DNA of 64,000 bases from Flavobacterium poyangense (GCF_011751075.1 NZ_JAALLN010000002.1:633102-697101); one strand, 5' to 3'. Counted from the stretch's first letter, positions 34,366 to 44,139 are shown. Program-made: numbers and translations. The notes: generated by a model from the letters alone, not told the origin.

Positions 34366-36786
34366 TTAGAATTTATAAGTTACAGATCCGAAGAAAGTTC
34401 TTGGAGCCTGAACATTGATTGTCGTATATCCGTTAAAGTACAATTCGTCAGTGAAGTTGTTTACTTTTAAAGAGATTCTGTATTTAGGCTGATCGTAAAA
34501 AATAGTTGAGTTAAGAACTGTGTAAGAAGGAAGACTGAAAGTTTCTCTTCCGGTTGCTGTATTTGCATTCGCGATAAGGCTTTCACTTCCATAATTTCCT
34601 CCAATTCCAATTCCTAATCCTTTAAGGTTAGTACTTTGAGCGGTATAGCTTGCCCAGAAGTTTGCCAGATTTACCGGACCAGCAGTTACGGGTCTTAAAC
34701 CGTTTACGTTGGCATTACCTTTTTCCATTTTGCTGTCATTGTAGGCATAACCAACAGTAAAGTTTAATCCCGCAATTGGATTAGAGGTGATTTCAGCTTC
34801 AAATCCTTTACTTCTTTGATTTCCATCTTGTATATTGGCGTTTGGTAAGCTGATGTCTGCACGTACCACATTTTCAACTTTTATGTCGTAATAGCTCAAG
34901 TTTGCGCTTAATTTGTTATCAAAAGCGTTTAGTTTAATACCAGCTTCAAATTGATTCGCTTTTTCCGGATCAAATTTAACCAATTCAAGTTTTCCGTTTA
35001 CATTGGCATTTAAGAAACCTTTATTCGTGAAACTGTTTTGATAGTTTCCGAATACCGAAAGCTGATCTTTTACAATTTGGTACACAACCCCAAATTTAGG
35101 AGAAAAGGCATTTTGAGAGAATGCTCCGGTTGTAAGATTGGTAGCCGGATTAAAAATTCCTTTGTTGTCGTAATTGTCAAAACGAAGACCTGCAGAAACA
35201 ATTAACTGATCCGTGATATTAACTACATCAGAAACGTAAGCGCTGTAAGTAGTGATATTAGTACGGTTGTTACTGTATGGCGTTCCGGATAAAGTTTGTT
35301 CAAGAGCAGCTTGGTTAAAAGCGTAGTAATTTGTGTTTGCAGCGGTATAATCTACTTTGTCAAACTCAAAACCTTTAGGTCCTATTGTTCTGCTTGTTCG
35401 GTCTGTGATGTGGTAAATGTCACCACCAATCAACACACGATTGCGTACATTTCCGATGTTGAAATCACCGGTAAAGTTTTGTTGGAATTCAATAGCATTA
35501 CTTGTTCCGTCTACTTTCCATGCATTACGTGAGAAAGTATTGTTTGGTAATAGGTAGAACCAGGCTTGTGGGCCTACTGATGTATTGGTGATAGTGGTAA
35601 TTACGGTTTGCGAATTCCAGCTATCAGACATCTTGTAGTTTACCTGACCGAAAATATTTGTACTTCTTGTTTTTGTTATAAGGTCACTTCCGTAGAACGA
35701 ACGTTTAAAATCATATTTTAAATCATTTACACTATTGAAACCAATTGCTGACGGTAGTGCGCCTAAATAAATAGTATGGAATCCTGATCCGTTCAGGCTA
35801 TTGAATTCTGCTTCAATCGAAACAGATAATCTTTCGCTGAATTTATAACTGAAAGAAGGAGCAAAGAAATAACTTTTATTAGTACCGAAATCCTGAAAAG
35901 TATTGCCATTGTTGTAGGCTGCATTTACGCGGAATAAAGCGGTTTTGTCTTCATTTAAAGGTGTATTTACATCTGCAGTCAGACGATTGTAACCATAACT
36001 TCCGGTCTGATAGTTAACCTCTCCTCCGAAAGACTCATAAGGCTTTTTGGTTACACGGTTTACTAACCCTCCGTAAGAAGTAAGTACAGAACCGAAAAGG
36101 GTAGCTGAAGGTCCTTTTATGCTTTCGATGCGTTCGATATTGCTGGCATCTGAATTACCAATTGTAGAACCGGCAACACCATTTCGAATTAAACTTTGTG
36201 TAACGAAACCACGAGAAGCAAAATAAGATCCACCATCACCTGCGCGTCCACTGGCAGACCATAACTGATAAATACCCGGAATATTTTTTAAGGCATCGTC
36301 TTGATTGGTGATCATTTGATCGGCCATCAACTCTTTGCTTACAATATTATATACCTGTGCATTTTCAAGGTTTTTTAGTTGTATGCGCGAAACGTATTCA
36401 CTTTCTGTTCTGGTAAATTTGTTTGTTCTTTTAGAATCTATAACTACTTCTCCAAGTTCTTCAGAATTAGCTTCTATCGAGAAATTTTCTGTTATTATAT
36501 CTTCGTAGTTTAATGTTACGTGTCTTTCTTTTGCTGAATGCCCGATTCCGGTAACGCGGATTACATAGTTTCCGGGTTTGATATTTTTAATTTCGTAGTA
36601 ACCCTGGTCATTTGTAACTGTTCCGATTTTGGTTCCTTTTAATACTACAGAAATATTATCTGCTGACTGGTTATTAGTTAGGGTAATTTGACCTTTTATA
36701 GTTGCTTTTTGTTGTGCCCAGGCAGTTGTACTTGCCAATAGAACAAAGAAAAAAGCCAAAAAAGATACTGAGTATTTGGTTTTCAT
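34366..36786 (-). CDS. TonB-dependent siderophore receptor
   Basis: The 806-residue outer-membrane receptor has a signal peptide (1-25), a carboxypeptidase-regulatory-like domain (about 28-105), a plug (about 125-260, with ALKNIPGIYQLW and SRGFVTQSLIRNGV) and a 22-strand barrel ending in the C-terminal Phe. RIESIKGPSATLFGS is the typical siderophore-receptor plug motif (TIGR01783 type). It imports a ferric siderophore with TonB energy; the ligand cannot be read. The neighbouring PepSY and DUF genes support iron. The promoter is at 36813-36843. Confidence 0.93.
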   Translation of the reverse strand: MKTKYSVSFLAFFFVLLASTTAWAQQKATIKGQITLTNNQSADNISVVLKGTKIGTVTNDQGYYEIKNIKPGNYVIRVTGIGHSAKERHVTLNYEDIITENFSIEANSEELGEVVIDSKRTNKFTRTESEYVSRIQLKNLENAQVYNIVSKELMADQMITNQDDALKNIPGIYQLWSASGRAGDGGSYFASRGFVTQSLIRNGVAGSTIGNSDASNIERIESIKGPSATLFGSVLTSYGGLVNRVTKKPYESFGGEVNYQTGSYGYNRLTADVNTPLNEDKTALFRVNAAYNNGNTFQDFGTNKSYFFAPSFSYKFSERLSVSIEAEFNSLNGSGFHTIYLGALPSAIGFNSVNDLKYDFKRSFYGSDLITKTRSTNIFGQVNYKMSDSWNSQTVITTITNTSVGPQAWFYLLPNNTFSRNAWKVDGTSNAIEFQQNFTGDFNIGNVRNRVLIGGDIYHITDRTSRTIGPKGFEFDKVDYTAANTNYYAFNQAALEQTLSGTPYSNNRTNITTYSAYVSDVVNITDQLIVSAGLRFDNYDNKGIFNPATNLTTGAFSQNAFSPKFGVVYQIVKDQLSVFGNYQNSFTNKGFLNANVNGKLELVKFDPEKANQFEAGIKLNAFDNKLSANLSYYDIKVENVVRADISLPNANIQDGNQRSKGFEAEITSNPIAGLNFTVGYAYNDSKMEKGNANVNGLRPVTAGPVNLANFWASYTAQSTNLKGLGIGIGGNYGSESLIANANTATGRETFSLPSYTVLNSTIFYDQPKYRISLKVNNFTDELYFNGYTTINVQAPRTFFGSVTYKF

Positions 36787-36812
36787 ATTGTTTAGAATTG
36801 TTTTTAATAGCG

Positions 36813-36867
36813 CAAATTTAAGTGTAGAATCCTAATGAGCCAAATTATTTTTACTTATTCTAAATAA
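36813..36867 (-). promoter_or_regulatory. Promoter of the siderophore receptor with a possible Fur box
   Basis: On the minus strand TTG (36843-36841) and TAAATTTG (36820-36813) are 20 bases apart, a full consensus promoter. Just upstream TTATTCTAAATAA (36855-36867) has inverted arms TTATT/AATAA and contains ATTCTAAAT, also found in the PepSY promoter at 31811. This may be a Fur-type operator; the Bacteroidota Fur box is not well enough known to me to call it firmly. Confidence 0.55.
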
Positions 36868-36950
36868 AATACTCTTTTAAAGGGACAATTTTATATTTAT
36901 TTGAAAAAATGACAGATTAATCTGCTTATGTTGTCGTTGGAACAAAAAAA

Positions 36951-36976
36951 ATCCTGCTTATTAATTTAAGCAGGAT
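36951..36976 (-). terminator. Terminator of sucA-sucB
   Basis: ATCCTGCTTA pairs with TAAGCAGGAT; on the minus strand a run of T's follows (A-run at 36943-36950). It is 25 bp downstream of the sucB stop. Confidence 0.85.
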
Positions 36977-37001
36977 TTGATTTTTTATAAAACTGGTTGA
37001 A

Positions 37002-38234
37002 TTACAACTCTAAAGCACGTTTAGCATCGCCATTCATCAATAACTCTAATGGGTTTTCTAATGCTTCTTTCACAGCAACCAAGAAACCAACAGACTCACG
37101 ACCGTCAATAATTCTGTGGTCATAAGAAAGGGCAACATACATCATTGGGTGAATTTCTACTTTACCGTTTACAGCAATTGGACGCTCAATAATATTGTGC
37201 ATTCCTAAGATTCCTGATTGAGGAGGGTTGATAATTGGAGTACTCAACATACTTCCAAAAACACCACCATTGGTAATGGTAAAGGTACCACCAGTCATAT
37301 CGTCAACCGTGATTTGACCGTCACGAGCTCTAAGTGCTAATCTTTTGATTTCTGCTTCAATTCCGCGGAAAGTCAATAATTCAGCATTACGAACTACAGG
37401 TACCATTAATCCTTTTGGTCCTGAAACTGCGATAGAGATGTCAGCAAAATCGTAAGCAACTTTGTAATCACCATCCATCATTGAGTTAACATCCGGATAT
37501 AATTGTAAAGCTCTTGTAACTGCTTTTGTAAAGAATGACATGAAACCTAAACCAAGACCACCATGTTTTGCTTTGAAAGCATCTTTGTATTCGTTACGAA
37601 TTTGGTTGATTGGGGTCATGTTAACTTCATTGAAAGTAGTTAACATTGCCGTTTCGTTTTTAGCCGCTACTAATCTCTCTGCTACTTTACGACGTAACAT
37701 AGATAATTTTGTGCGTTCAGTTCCACGGCTTCCTCCAGTTGGAGTTCCCATAGAAGGTACTGCATTTACAGCATCATCTTTAGTAATTCTTCCTCCTTTA
37801 CCGGTTCCTGAAATTGTTGCCGGAGCGATATTTTTTTCGTCTAATATTTTTCTTGCTGCCGGAGACGGAGTTCCTGAAGCATAAGTTGTTGGAGCAGGGG
37901 CTGCTTTTGGAGCTTCTGCTTTTACTTCGGTTTTAGGAGCCTCTGCTTTTGGAGCTTCAACTGCTGGTGCAGCCGGAGCATCACCTGCCGGTTTTGCTGC
38001 GCCTGTATCAATTAAACAAACAATAGCTCCTACCGCTACTGCATCACCTTCTTCTGCTTTTAGCGTAATTATTCCGCTTGCTTCCGCTGGTAATTCAAGA
38101 GTTGCTTTGTCTGAATCAACTTCGGCAATAGCCTGATCTTTCTCTACATAATCACCGTCTTTTACTAACCAAGTTGCAATTTCAACTTCTTTAATTGATT
38201 CCCCTGGTGATGGGACTTTCATTTCTAAAATCAT
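37002..38234 (-). CDS. sucB: Dihydrolipoyllysine succinyltransferase (E2 of 2-oxoglutarate dehydrogenase)
   Basis: E2 accepts the succinyl group from SucA on its lipoyl arm and passes it to CoA. The 410-residue protein has the lipoyl domain with Lys43 ([11 protein letters not shown]), an Ala/Pro/Lys-rich linker (about 82-115), the E3-binding domain ([12 protein letters not shown] to [11 protein letters not shown]) and the catalytic domain with His373 and Asp377 (SYDHRIIDG). It is 88 bp downstream of sucA with a repeat in the gap. One lipoyl domain fits SucB rather than the E2 of pyruvate dehydrogenase. Confidence 0.96.
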   Translation of the reverse strand: MILEMKVPSPGESIKEVEIATWLVKDGDYVEKDQAIAEVDSDKATLELPAEASGIITLKAEEGDAVAVGAIVCLIDTGAAKPAGDAPAAPAVEAPKAEAPKTEVKAEAPKAAPAPTTYASGTPSPAARKILDEKNIAPATISGTGKGGRITKDDAVNAVPSMGTPTGGSRGTERTKLSMLRRKVAERLVAAKNETAMLTTFNEVNMTPINQIRNEYKDAFKAKHGGLGLGFMSFFTKAVTRALQLYPDVNSMMDGDYKVAYDFADISIAVSGPKGLMVPVVRNAELLTFRGIEAEIKRLALRARDGQITVDDMTGGTFTITNGGVFGSMLSTPIINPPQSGILGMHNIIERPIAVNGKVEIHPMMYVALSYDHRIIDGRESVGFLVAVKEALENPLELLMNGDAKRALEL

Positions 38235-38254
38235 CTTATTTCGTTGTTTAAAGT

Positions 38255-38312
38255 TTAGTTTGTTTCAAGTTTCAGGTTTATTACAAAACTTGAAACTTGA
38301 AACTTGAAACAA
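38255..38312. repeat. Short inverted repeat, 'GAAACTTGAAAC' family copy 2
   Basis: 'gtttcaagtttcagg' on the left and 'cttgaaacttgaaacttgaa' on the right face each other in the sucA-sucB gap. The same words occur between nuoF and nuoG. Both copies lie within operons, so they are transcribed. Confidence 0.65.
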
Positions 38313-38322
38313 TTATTTTTTA

Positions 38323-41094
38323 TTATCTAAATAAATTTTTATCAAATACCATTCTGATCGCATCTGCATGACGACGTTTTGCACGTGTGTAACTTCCTGA
38401 TGCCGGAGCAGCGTATGCTTTTAATGAAGCTAATCTCCATTTTACAAGATCAAAATTCATCAGCATAAAGCTGTAAGCTCCCATGTTTTTAGGCTCTTCC
38501 TGTGCCCAAACATAATCATCAGCATTTGGATATTGTGCGATGATTTCTTTGATTTGCTCAACAGGGAAAGGGAATAATTGCTCGATACGAACCACTGCAA
38601 CATCATTTCTTCCGTTGTTTTCTCTTTCTGCAACAATGTCATAGTAGAATTTACCTGTACAGAAAACCAAAGTCTTTACTTCTTTTTTATTTACTGTAGC
38701 ATCGTCAATCGTTTCCTGGAAACTTCCGTTTGCCAATTCATCTACTGTAGACACACATCTTGGGTCACGCAATAAACTTTTTGGAGAGAAAACTACTAAT
38801 GGTTTACGGAAATCAGTTTTCATTTGTCTTCTCAACAAGTGAAAAAAGTTGGCCGGTGTTGTACAGTCAGCAACATACATATTATGTCTGGCGCATAATT
38901 GTAAATAACGCTCCATTCTTGCAGAAGAGTGCTCAGCACCTTGTCCTTCGTATCCGTGTGGCAACAATAAAACAATACCATTTTGGTTGTTCCATTTGTC
39001 TTCACCACATGAAATGTACTGGTCAATCATAATTTGAGCTCCGTTAGAGAAATCTCCAAACTGTGCTTCCCAGATCGTTAATGCTTTCGGATTAGCTAAT
39101 GCATATCCGTAATCAAAACCAAGAACACCATACTCAGATAAAAGCGAATTGAATACACCGAATCTTCCTTTCTTGTTTTCGATACCGTTAAGTAAGATTA
39201 CTTCTTCTTCAGAATCTTCTACCTTAACTACTGCATGACGGTGAGAGAATGTACCACGCTCAACATCCTGTCCTGAAATTCTAACATCAAAACCTTCTGT
39301 CAGAAGCGAACCGTAAGCTAATGCTTCTGCAGTTCCCCAGTCTAATGTATTGTTGTCGTATCCTGTTTTTCTGTCAGATACAATTTTGGTGATTTTATTG
39401 ATGAACTTTTTGTCAGATGGTAATGTCGATATAGTGTTAACGATAGAATCCAAACCTTCTTTTGGAAAAGTAGTATCTACCTTTTTTAACATAGCATCAT
39501 CAGAAACCTGAACAAATCCTTTCCATTCATTTTGCATGAATGGTGTTATGATGGTCAAATCTTTTTTACGGGAAGCTTCTAAGTTCTCCTCCATATTTGA
39601 TTTGTATTCTTTTTCTAATCCATTTACATAAGTAGCATCGATTACGCCGTCAGACAATAATTTTTCTGCATAAATATCTCTTGGATTTTTATGTTTAGCG
39701 ATGATTTTATATAAAACCGGTTGTGTAAAACGAGGCTCGTCACCTTCGTTATGACCGTATTTTCTGTATCCTAACAAGTCGATAAATACGTCACGTCCGA
39801 ATTGCATTCTGTAGTCTAAAGCAAAAGATACCGCATGTACAACCGCTTCTGCATCGTCTGCATTTACGTGTAATACCGGTGAAAGTGTTACTTTGGCAAC
39901 ATCTGTACAATACGTAGAAGAACGTGCGTCTAAATAGTTGGTAGTAAATCCAACCTGATTGTTGATTACAATATGAATGGTACCTCCGGTTTTGTAACCG
40001 TCAAGTTGTGCCATTTGGATGATTTCATACAAAATTCCCTGACCGGCAATTGCAGCATCACCGTGAACGGCGATAGGCAATACTTTTGAGAAATCATCAG
40101 CATAATATTTATCTTGTTTTGCTCTTGTGATTCCTTCAATTACAGCTCCAACAGTCTCTAAGTGAGAAGGGTTTGGTGCTAAATTGATATTGATGTTTTT
40201 TCCTGTTCTTGTTTTCTTGTCAGCAGTAAGACCTAGGTGGTATTTTACGTCACCGTCAAAATATTCCTGATCGTAATCTTTACCGTCAAATTCACCAAAG
40301 ATATCCTGAGTTGATTTTCCGAAGATGTTTGCCAAAACGTTCAGACGACCACGGTGAGCCATTCCCATTACGAATTGTTCAACACCTTTTTCAGCCGCTT
40401 TTTCGATTAAAGCATCAAGTGCAGGGATGATAGTTTCTCCACCTTCTAATGAGAATCTTTTTTGACCTACGTATTTAGTATGTAAAAAGTTCTCGAAAGA
40501 AACCGCTTCATTTAATTTTTCTAATATGATTTTCTTTTCATCACCTGAAAAACTAGGCTGATTTACATTTACAGCCAATTTGTCCTGAATCCATTTTACA
40601 ACATTAGGATTTCTGATATACATGTATTCAATACCAATATGTTGGCAGTAAATAGCCTGAAGACGAGTAATAATGTCTTGTAAAGAACATGGTGCTACTC
40701 CGATAACTTTTGCAGCATCAAAAACAATAGATAAATCAGCAGTTGATAATCCGAAGTTCTCGATATCTAAAGAAGGAGAAGAAATTCTACGATCACGAAC
40801 CGGGTTTGTTTTGGTAAACAAATGGCCACGAGTGCGGTATCCGTCAATTAATTTTAATACGTTAAATTCTTTTTGTAATTTTTCAGAAACCTGAGTGTAA
40901 TCGGTGTTGTTAGCAGCAAATTCAACGATTTGTTGAACAGGATTTTCGTCATTATAAGTTGTCATTCCAAAGTCAAAACCTTGAAAGAAGCTTCTCCAGC
41001 TTGGCTCAACGCTATCTGGATTTACTAAATATTGATCATATAGTTGTGCGAAAAACTCTGTATGCGCTGCATTTAAAAATGAAAACCTATCCAT
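38323..41094 (-). CDS. sucA: 2-oxoglutarate dehydrogenase E1 component
   Basis: The thiamine-diphosphate enzyme decarboxylates 2-oxoglutarate in the TCA cycle. The 923-residue protein begins with the E1o N-terminal segment (DRFSFLNAAHTEFFAQLYDQ), has the ThDP-binding part (VHGDAAIAGQGILYEI, KYGHNEGDEPRFTQP) and ends with SYTRAKRRHADAIRMVF. The start is placed at 41094 since a TACTTTTG box on the minus strand (41138-41131) puts the ATG of the longer frame (41133) on the promoter. sucB follows. Confidence 0.96.
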   Translation of the reverse strand: MDRFSFLNAAHTEFFAQLYDQYLVNPDSVEPSWRSFFQGFDFGMTTYNDENPVQQIVEFAANNTDYTQVSEKLQKEFNVLKLIDGYRTRGHLFTKTNPVRDRRISSPSLDIENFGLSTADLSIVFDAAKVIGVAPCSLQDIITRLQAIYCQHIGIEYMYIRNPNVVKWIQDKLAVNVNQPSFSGDEKKIILEKLNEAVSFENFLHTKYVGQKRFSLEGGETIIPALDALIEKAAEKGVEQFVMGMAHRGRLNVLANIFGKSTQDIFGEFDGKDYDQEYFDGDVKYHLGLTADKKTRTGKNININLAPNPSHLETVGAVIEGITRAKQDKYYADDFSKVLPIAVHGDAAIAGQGILYEIIQMAQLDGYKTGGTIHIVINNQVGFTTNYLDARSSTYCTDVAKVTLSPVLHVNADDAEAVVHAVSFALDYRMQFGRDVFIDLLGYRKYGHNEGDEPRFTQPVLYKIIAKHKNPRDIYAEKLLSDGVIDATYVNGLEKEYKSNMEENLEASRKKDLTIITPFMQNEWKGFVQVSDDAMLKKVDTTFPKEGLDSIVNTISTLPSDKKFINKITKIVSDRKTGYDNNTLDWGTAEALAYGSLLTEGFDVRISGQDVERGTFSHRHAVVKVEDSEEEVILLNGIENKKGRFGVFNSLLSEYGVLGFDYGYALANPKALTIWEAQFGDFSNGAQIMIDQYISCGEDKWNNQNGIVLLLPHGYEGQGAEHSSARMERYLQLCARHNMYVADCTTPANFFHLLRRQMKTDFRKPLVVFSPKSLLRDPRCVSTVDELANGSFQETIDDATVNKKEVKTLVFCTGKFYYDIVAERENNGRNDVAVVRIEQLFPFPVEQIKEIIAQYPNADDYVWAQEEPKNMGAYSFMLMNFDLVKWRLASLKAYAAPASGSYTRAKRRHADAIRMVFDKNLFR

Positions 41095-41210
41095 AATATT
41101 AGTGAATATACTTTTTGTTAAATAGAATGGCAAAAGTACAACAATCGCCTTTATTAAGATCCTTTTTTTGCGTACTTTTACGTAAAAATATGTTAAAAAT
41201 GGAGCAAGCT

Positions 41211-41768
41211 ATGAGAAAAAATCATTTTTCAATCGTTTTCAAATCAGTTTTTGTGATTTTGATGTTCTTATTTTCAAATCTGACAATTGCACAGCAACAG
41301 CCAAAGTATGTTATTGACAATAGCAGTGCTTTTTGGGATAAAGTCCAATTTGGTGGAGGCCTTGGTCTGGGAATTGGCTCTGGTTATACTGATATTTCGG
41401 TTATGCCAAGCGCTATTTACAATGTTAATCCGATTGTATCTGTGGGAGTAGGGTTACAGTTTGGGTATCTGTCTTCGAAAAACTATTATGAATCTTTTGT
41501 TTACGGGGGAAGTCTCGTTGGTTTGGTAAATCCGATTCCGGAAATTCAGTTATCGGCAGAATTAGAACAGGTGCGTGTAAACACAGATTATAAAGCAAAT
41601 AATTTCAGGCCTTCTTATACCGATGATTATTGGAATACAGCTTTATACCTTGGTGCAGGTTACAGAACCGGAAGTGTTACCATTGGGGCTCGTTACGATG
41701 TTTTATATGATCCGGACAGAAGTTTGTACGGATCCGGGTTTATGCCTTTTGTGAGAGTGTATTTTTAA
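41211..41768 (+). CDS. Outer-membrane beta-barrel-like protein
   Basis: The protein, 185 residues from the ATG at 41211, has a signal peptide (about 1-28, ending TIAQQ) and an amphipathic strand pattern with many Gly and Tyr (FGGGLGLGIGSGYTDISVMP and later AGYRTGSVTIGARYDV), typical of small outer-membrane barrels. ATGs at 41190 and 41199 are also possible starts. No function is known to me; it is divergent from sucA and the two promoters lie back to back. Flavobacterial genomes often have such a gene beside sucA. Confidence 0.75.
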   Translation: MRKNHFSIVFKSVFVILMFLFSNLTIAQQQPKYVIDNSSAFWDKVQFGGGLGLGIGSGYTDISVMPSAIYNVNPIVSVGVGLQFGYLSSKNYYESFVYGGSLVGLVNPIPEIQLSAELEQVRVNTDYKANNFRPSYTDDYWNTALYLGAGYRTGSVTIGARYDVLYDPDRSLYGSGFMPFVRVYF

Positions 41769-41775
41769 TTTTAAA

Positions 41776-41942
41776 GATGCTAAGGTTTTTAGGTGCTGAG
41801 ATTCTCAGATTCTGAGTTTTCTATCGACTAAAATATTATTGTAAGGATTTTTTAAGTTAGTTTTTCAAAGACAGGAATTCCAATAGTCATCAGTTTGAAA
41901 TTAGAGCTTAGGAATTTAGCACCTGAAAACCTTAGTAACTTT
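41776..41942. repeat. Inverted repeat, 'CTAAGGTTTTTAGGTGCT' family
   Basis: 'gctaaggtttttaggtgctg' on the left faces 'ttagcacctgaaaacctt' on the right, about 120 bp apart; inside are 'gattctcagattctgag' words. It follows the barrel protein gene. Confidence 0.6.
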
Positions 41943-41954
41943 TATACAAAAGAA

Positions 41955-41982
41955 AAAGAGCGACCCAATGGAGTCGTTCTTT
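41955..41982 (-). terminator. Terminator of the divergent precursor gene
   Basis: AAAGAGCGAC and GTCGTTCTTT pair with one mismatch around a short loop. On the minus strand it lies about 20 bp after the stop of the precursor gene at 42003-42173. Confidence 0.65.
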
Positions 41983-42002
41983 AGTATTGAGAGATTTATC
42001 TT

Positions 42003-42173
42003 TTAACGGCAAAACATGGAATACATGCTTCGTGGGTCTGTCTGATCCAGTGGTCCTGTAGTAGTATTAGAAGGAGTAGTATTACCTCCTACAATTAATC
42101 TTGCCTCATCTGAGCTTAGTTCTATGATATTCGTTTTTTTTAAAACTAATTTTTTTAAGTTAATTTTTTTCAT
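42003..42173 (-). CDS. GG-leader lanthipeptide-like precursor, divergent copy
   Basis: This 56-residue peptide is too short for usual gene calls. Its leader KKLVLKKTNIIELSSDEARL ends with IVGG at residues 27-30, the pattern of Bacteroidota natural-product and class I lanthipeptide precursors (lysine-rich start, L-x-x-x-E/D, Gly-Gly). The core (31-56) begins NTTPSNTTTG and ends SMYSMFCR: eight Thr/Ser in the first half and middle and a single Cys at 55. It stands back to back with the TPR/AraC regulator gene and has its own terminator. The leader differs from that of the tandem array at 45 kb, so it may belong to another enzyme or be an early relative. Confidence 0.65.
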   Translation of the reverse strand: MKKINLKKLVLKKTNIIELSSDEARLIVGGNTTPSNTTTGPLDQTDPRSMYSMFCR

Positions 42174-42241
42174 AATCTTTGGTTTTGGAATTGTTTTTTG
42201 AATTGTTTGTGAAATTATTTCAAAAAATCCAACAAAAAAAG

Positions 42242-42263
42242 TTATAAATCCCCAGATTTATAA
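42242..42263. promoter_or_regulatory. Palindrome in the divergent promoter region
   Basis: TTATAAATC (42242-42250) and GATTTATAA (42255-42263) are perfect inverted arms with four bases between. The site is midway between the divergent precursor gene and the regulator gene; it could be the operator of that regulator. Confidence 0.4.
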
Positions 42264-42324
42264 AAATAGCCTATAATTCAGTACTATTAAATAGCTGATT
42301 ATTAATGCTCTATATTAAAAATAA

Positions 42325-44139
42325 ATGAATATGAATACAGTAAATAAGATACCGGTCTTATTTTTATTGTTTATAGTCAATTTTACCTTTTCACAGAATA
42401 AAATTGAAACCTATAAAGACTCGGTTAAAAATTTATTGTACAACAACCCGAGTAAAGCAAAATACTACTGCCATAAGTTATTAAAATACGCTAAAACCAA
42501 TGATTTAGTAGTCGAAGAGGCAAAATCGTATTGTTTCCTGGCTGATTTAAGTGGTGCTTTAACCCAAAAAGACAGTGCCTTTTATTACTTCGATAAGGCA
42601 ATCCATAAGGCCAATGCCATTGATAACGAAAAGCTCGAAATGGTTTTCAAAATCAATAAAGCGAATTATTTATTTAACGAATTTGATTTTCAGGAAGCCT
42701 TAACTCTTTATGAGGAATGTGTTACTTTATCTAAAAAACTCAATGATGTAGGTGCTTACAATTATATTTCGATAAAAAGAGGGAGTATTGCATACGAATT
42801 AGGAAGATATCAGGAAGCCTTAAAAATCTACAAAGAAAATTTGTCTAAGGAGGGCTTTAGTAACGTAAGTAAACTGGATATAAAATTGGGTTTAGTAAAA
42901 ACCTATATTCATTTAAATAAACAGGATTCTGCTGTCTACGCTTTTATAAAAAGTGGTATCGAGGAATCGAAAAAATACAACTTAAAAGAGCATGAAATCC
43001 ATTTCTTGTGTCAACGGGGCTTAATTTACATCGATAAAAAAGATTTTAAAAACGCTAAATTAACCTTCGATAAGGCCCTAAATATTGCTGAAAAAATTGA
43101 GAGCAATAATTTGATTACAGAAATAAATATCAGGATCTCTCAATTGTATTCACTTCAAAAAGATTACGATAAAGCGATACTGCTTTTGAAATCGATCCTT
43201 AGTAAGGGACAAACCTCAAAAATACCTACAGAATACTTGGCTGAAATATATTACTTATTGGCCGAAAACTATAAATTCATCGAAAATTATTCAGAATCAA
43301 ACCATTATTATAGTCAGTTTATTGAAAAATCGAAGAAAATAGGCGAAAAAAGGATTGAGGCTGTAGATCATTTATATAAAATAGACATTACCGAAAGTAA
43401 GGAAAGAGAGAAAACACAAGAGTATCAAAAATGGATATTGCTTGGGTGTACAAGTTTTTTAATTCTTTTGTTTATCGGTTATTATATTAAAAGAAGAAAA
43501 GAGGGTATACAAAACCAGGTGAAATTTGAGGAACTACTGCTAAAAATTAATGACTTTGAACACCAGAAGCCAAAAGTAGCTGAGGAAAACCGACAAAACA
43601 GTATTTCTGCTAGTGATAATGAAATTGCGGAAGCTGACCCATTAGAAGAAGAATTTGAAACAGAGTTTATTCCAACCAATATGGTCACTATAAATAGCGC
43701 TTCTAATGATGAAGTAACAGAAGAAAATAATATTGCCGACATTGAGGAGCCAACGGCCTCTAATTTTATTATCAAAGATGAAACAAGAACAGAGATTTTA
43801 GATAAACTAATTAAACTCGAAGAGAAAAGATTGTTCCTGAGACAAGACTTTACACTTCATAATGTAGCTAAAAGATTAAAGACAAATACCGCTTATCTGT
43901 CTAAAATTGTCAATAGTGAGCTGGATAAAAACTTTAGTTCGTACGTAAATGAGCTAAGGATTAATTATATTATTATTGAATTAAAGAATAATACCAAACT
44001 AAGATCTTATTCGATCAATGCGATTTCGGAAGAAATTGGCTACAAAAGCCCGGAGTCTTTCACGAAATATTTTAAGATTGCAACAGGAATTAGCCCTTCG
44101 ATTTATATAAAAAAGATAAATCAGATGAATGAAAATTAA
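42325..44139 (+). CDS. TPR membrane protein with AraC-type DNA-binding domain
   Basis: The 604-residue protein has a signal peptide (about 1-24), a periplasmic TPR array (about 30-350, for example ALTLYEECVTLSKKLND and NAKLTFDKALNIAEKI), one membrane helix (369-387, WILLGCTSFLILLFIGYYI), a cytoplasmic acidic linker and a C-terminal AraC-type double helix-turn-helix (about 505-600, with LHNVAKRLKTNTAYLSKIVN and YSINAISEEIGYKSPESFTKYF). It would sense something in the periplasm and act directly on DNA. Such regulators are common in Flavobacteria. Its place at the head of the peptide locus suggests it controls it; this is inference. Confidence 0.88.
   Translation: MNMNTVNKIPVLFLLFIVNFTFSQNKIETYKDSVKNLLYNNPSKAKYYCHKLLKYAKTNDLVVEEAKSYCFLADLSGALTQKDSAFYYFDKAIHKANAIDNEKLEMVFKINKANYLFNEFDFQEALTLYEECVTLSKKLNDVGAYNYISIKRGSIAYELGRYQEALKIYKENLSKEGFSNVSKLDIKLGLVKTYIHLNKQDSAVYAFIKSGIEESKKYNLKEHEIHFLCQRGLIYIDKKDFKNAKLTFDKALNIAEKIESNNLITEINIRISQLYSLQKDYDKAILLLKSILSKGQTSKIPTEYLAEIYYLLAENYKFIENYSESNHYYSQFIEKSKKIGEKRIEAVDHLYKIDITESKEREKTQEYQKWILLGCTSFLILLFIGYYIKRRKEGIQNQVKFEELLLKINDFEHQKPKVAEENRQNSISASDNEIAEADPLEEEFETEFIPTNMVTINSASNDEVTEENNIADIEEPTASNFIIKDETRTEILDKLIKLEEKRLFLRQDFTLHNVAKRLKTNTAYLSKIVNSELDKNFSSYVNELRINYIIIELKNNTKLRSYSINAISEEIGYKSPESFTKYFKIATGISPSIYIKKINQMNEN

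Noticed and set aside
34366..36786. SusC-type polysaccharide receptor
   Set aside because: The plug has siderophore-receptor features and no SusD gene is adjacent; PepSY and small membrane genes point to iron.
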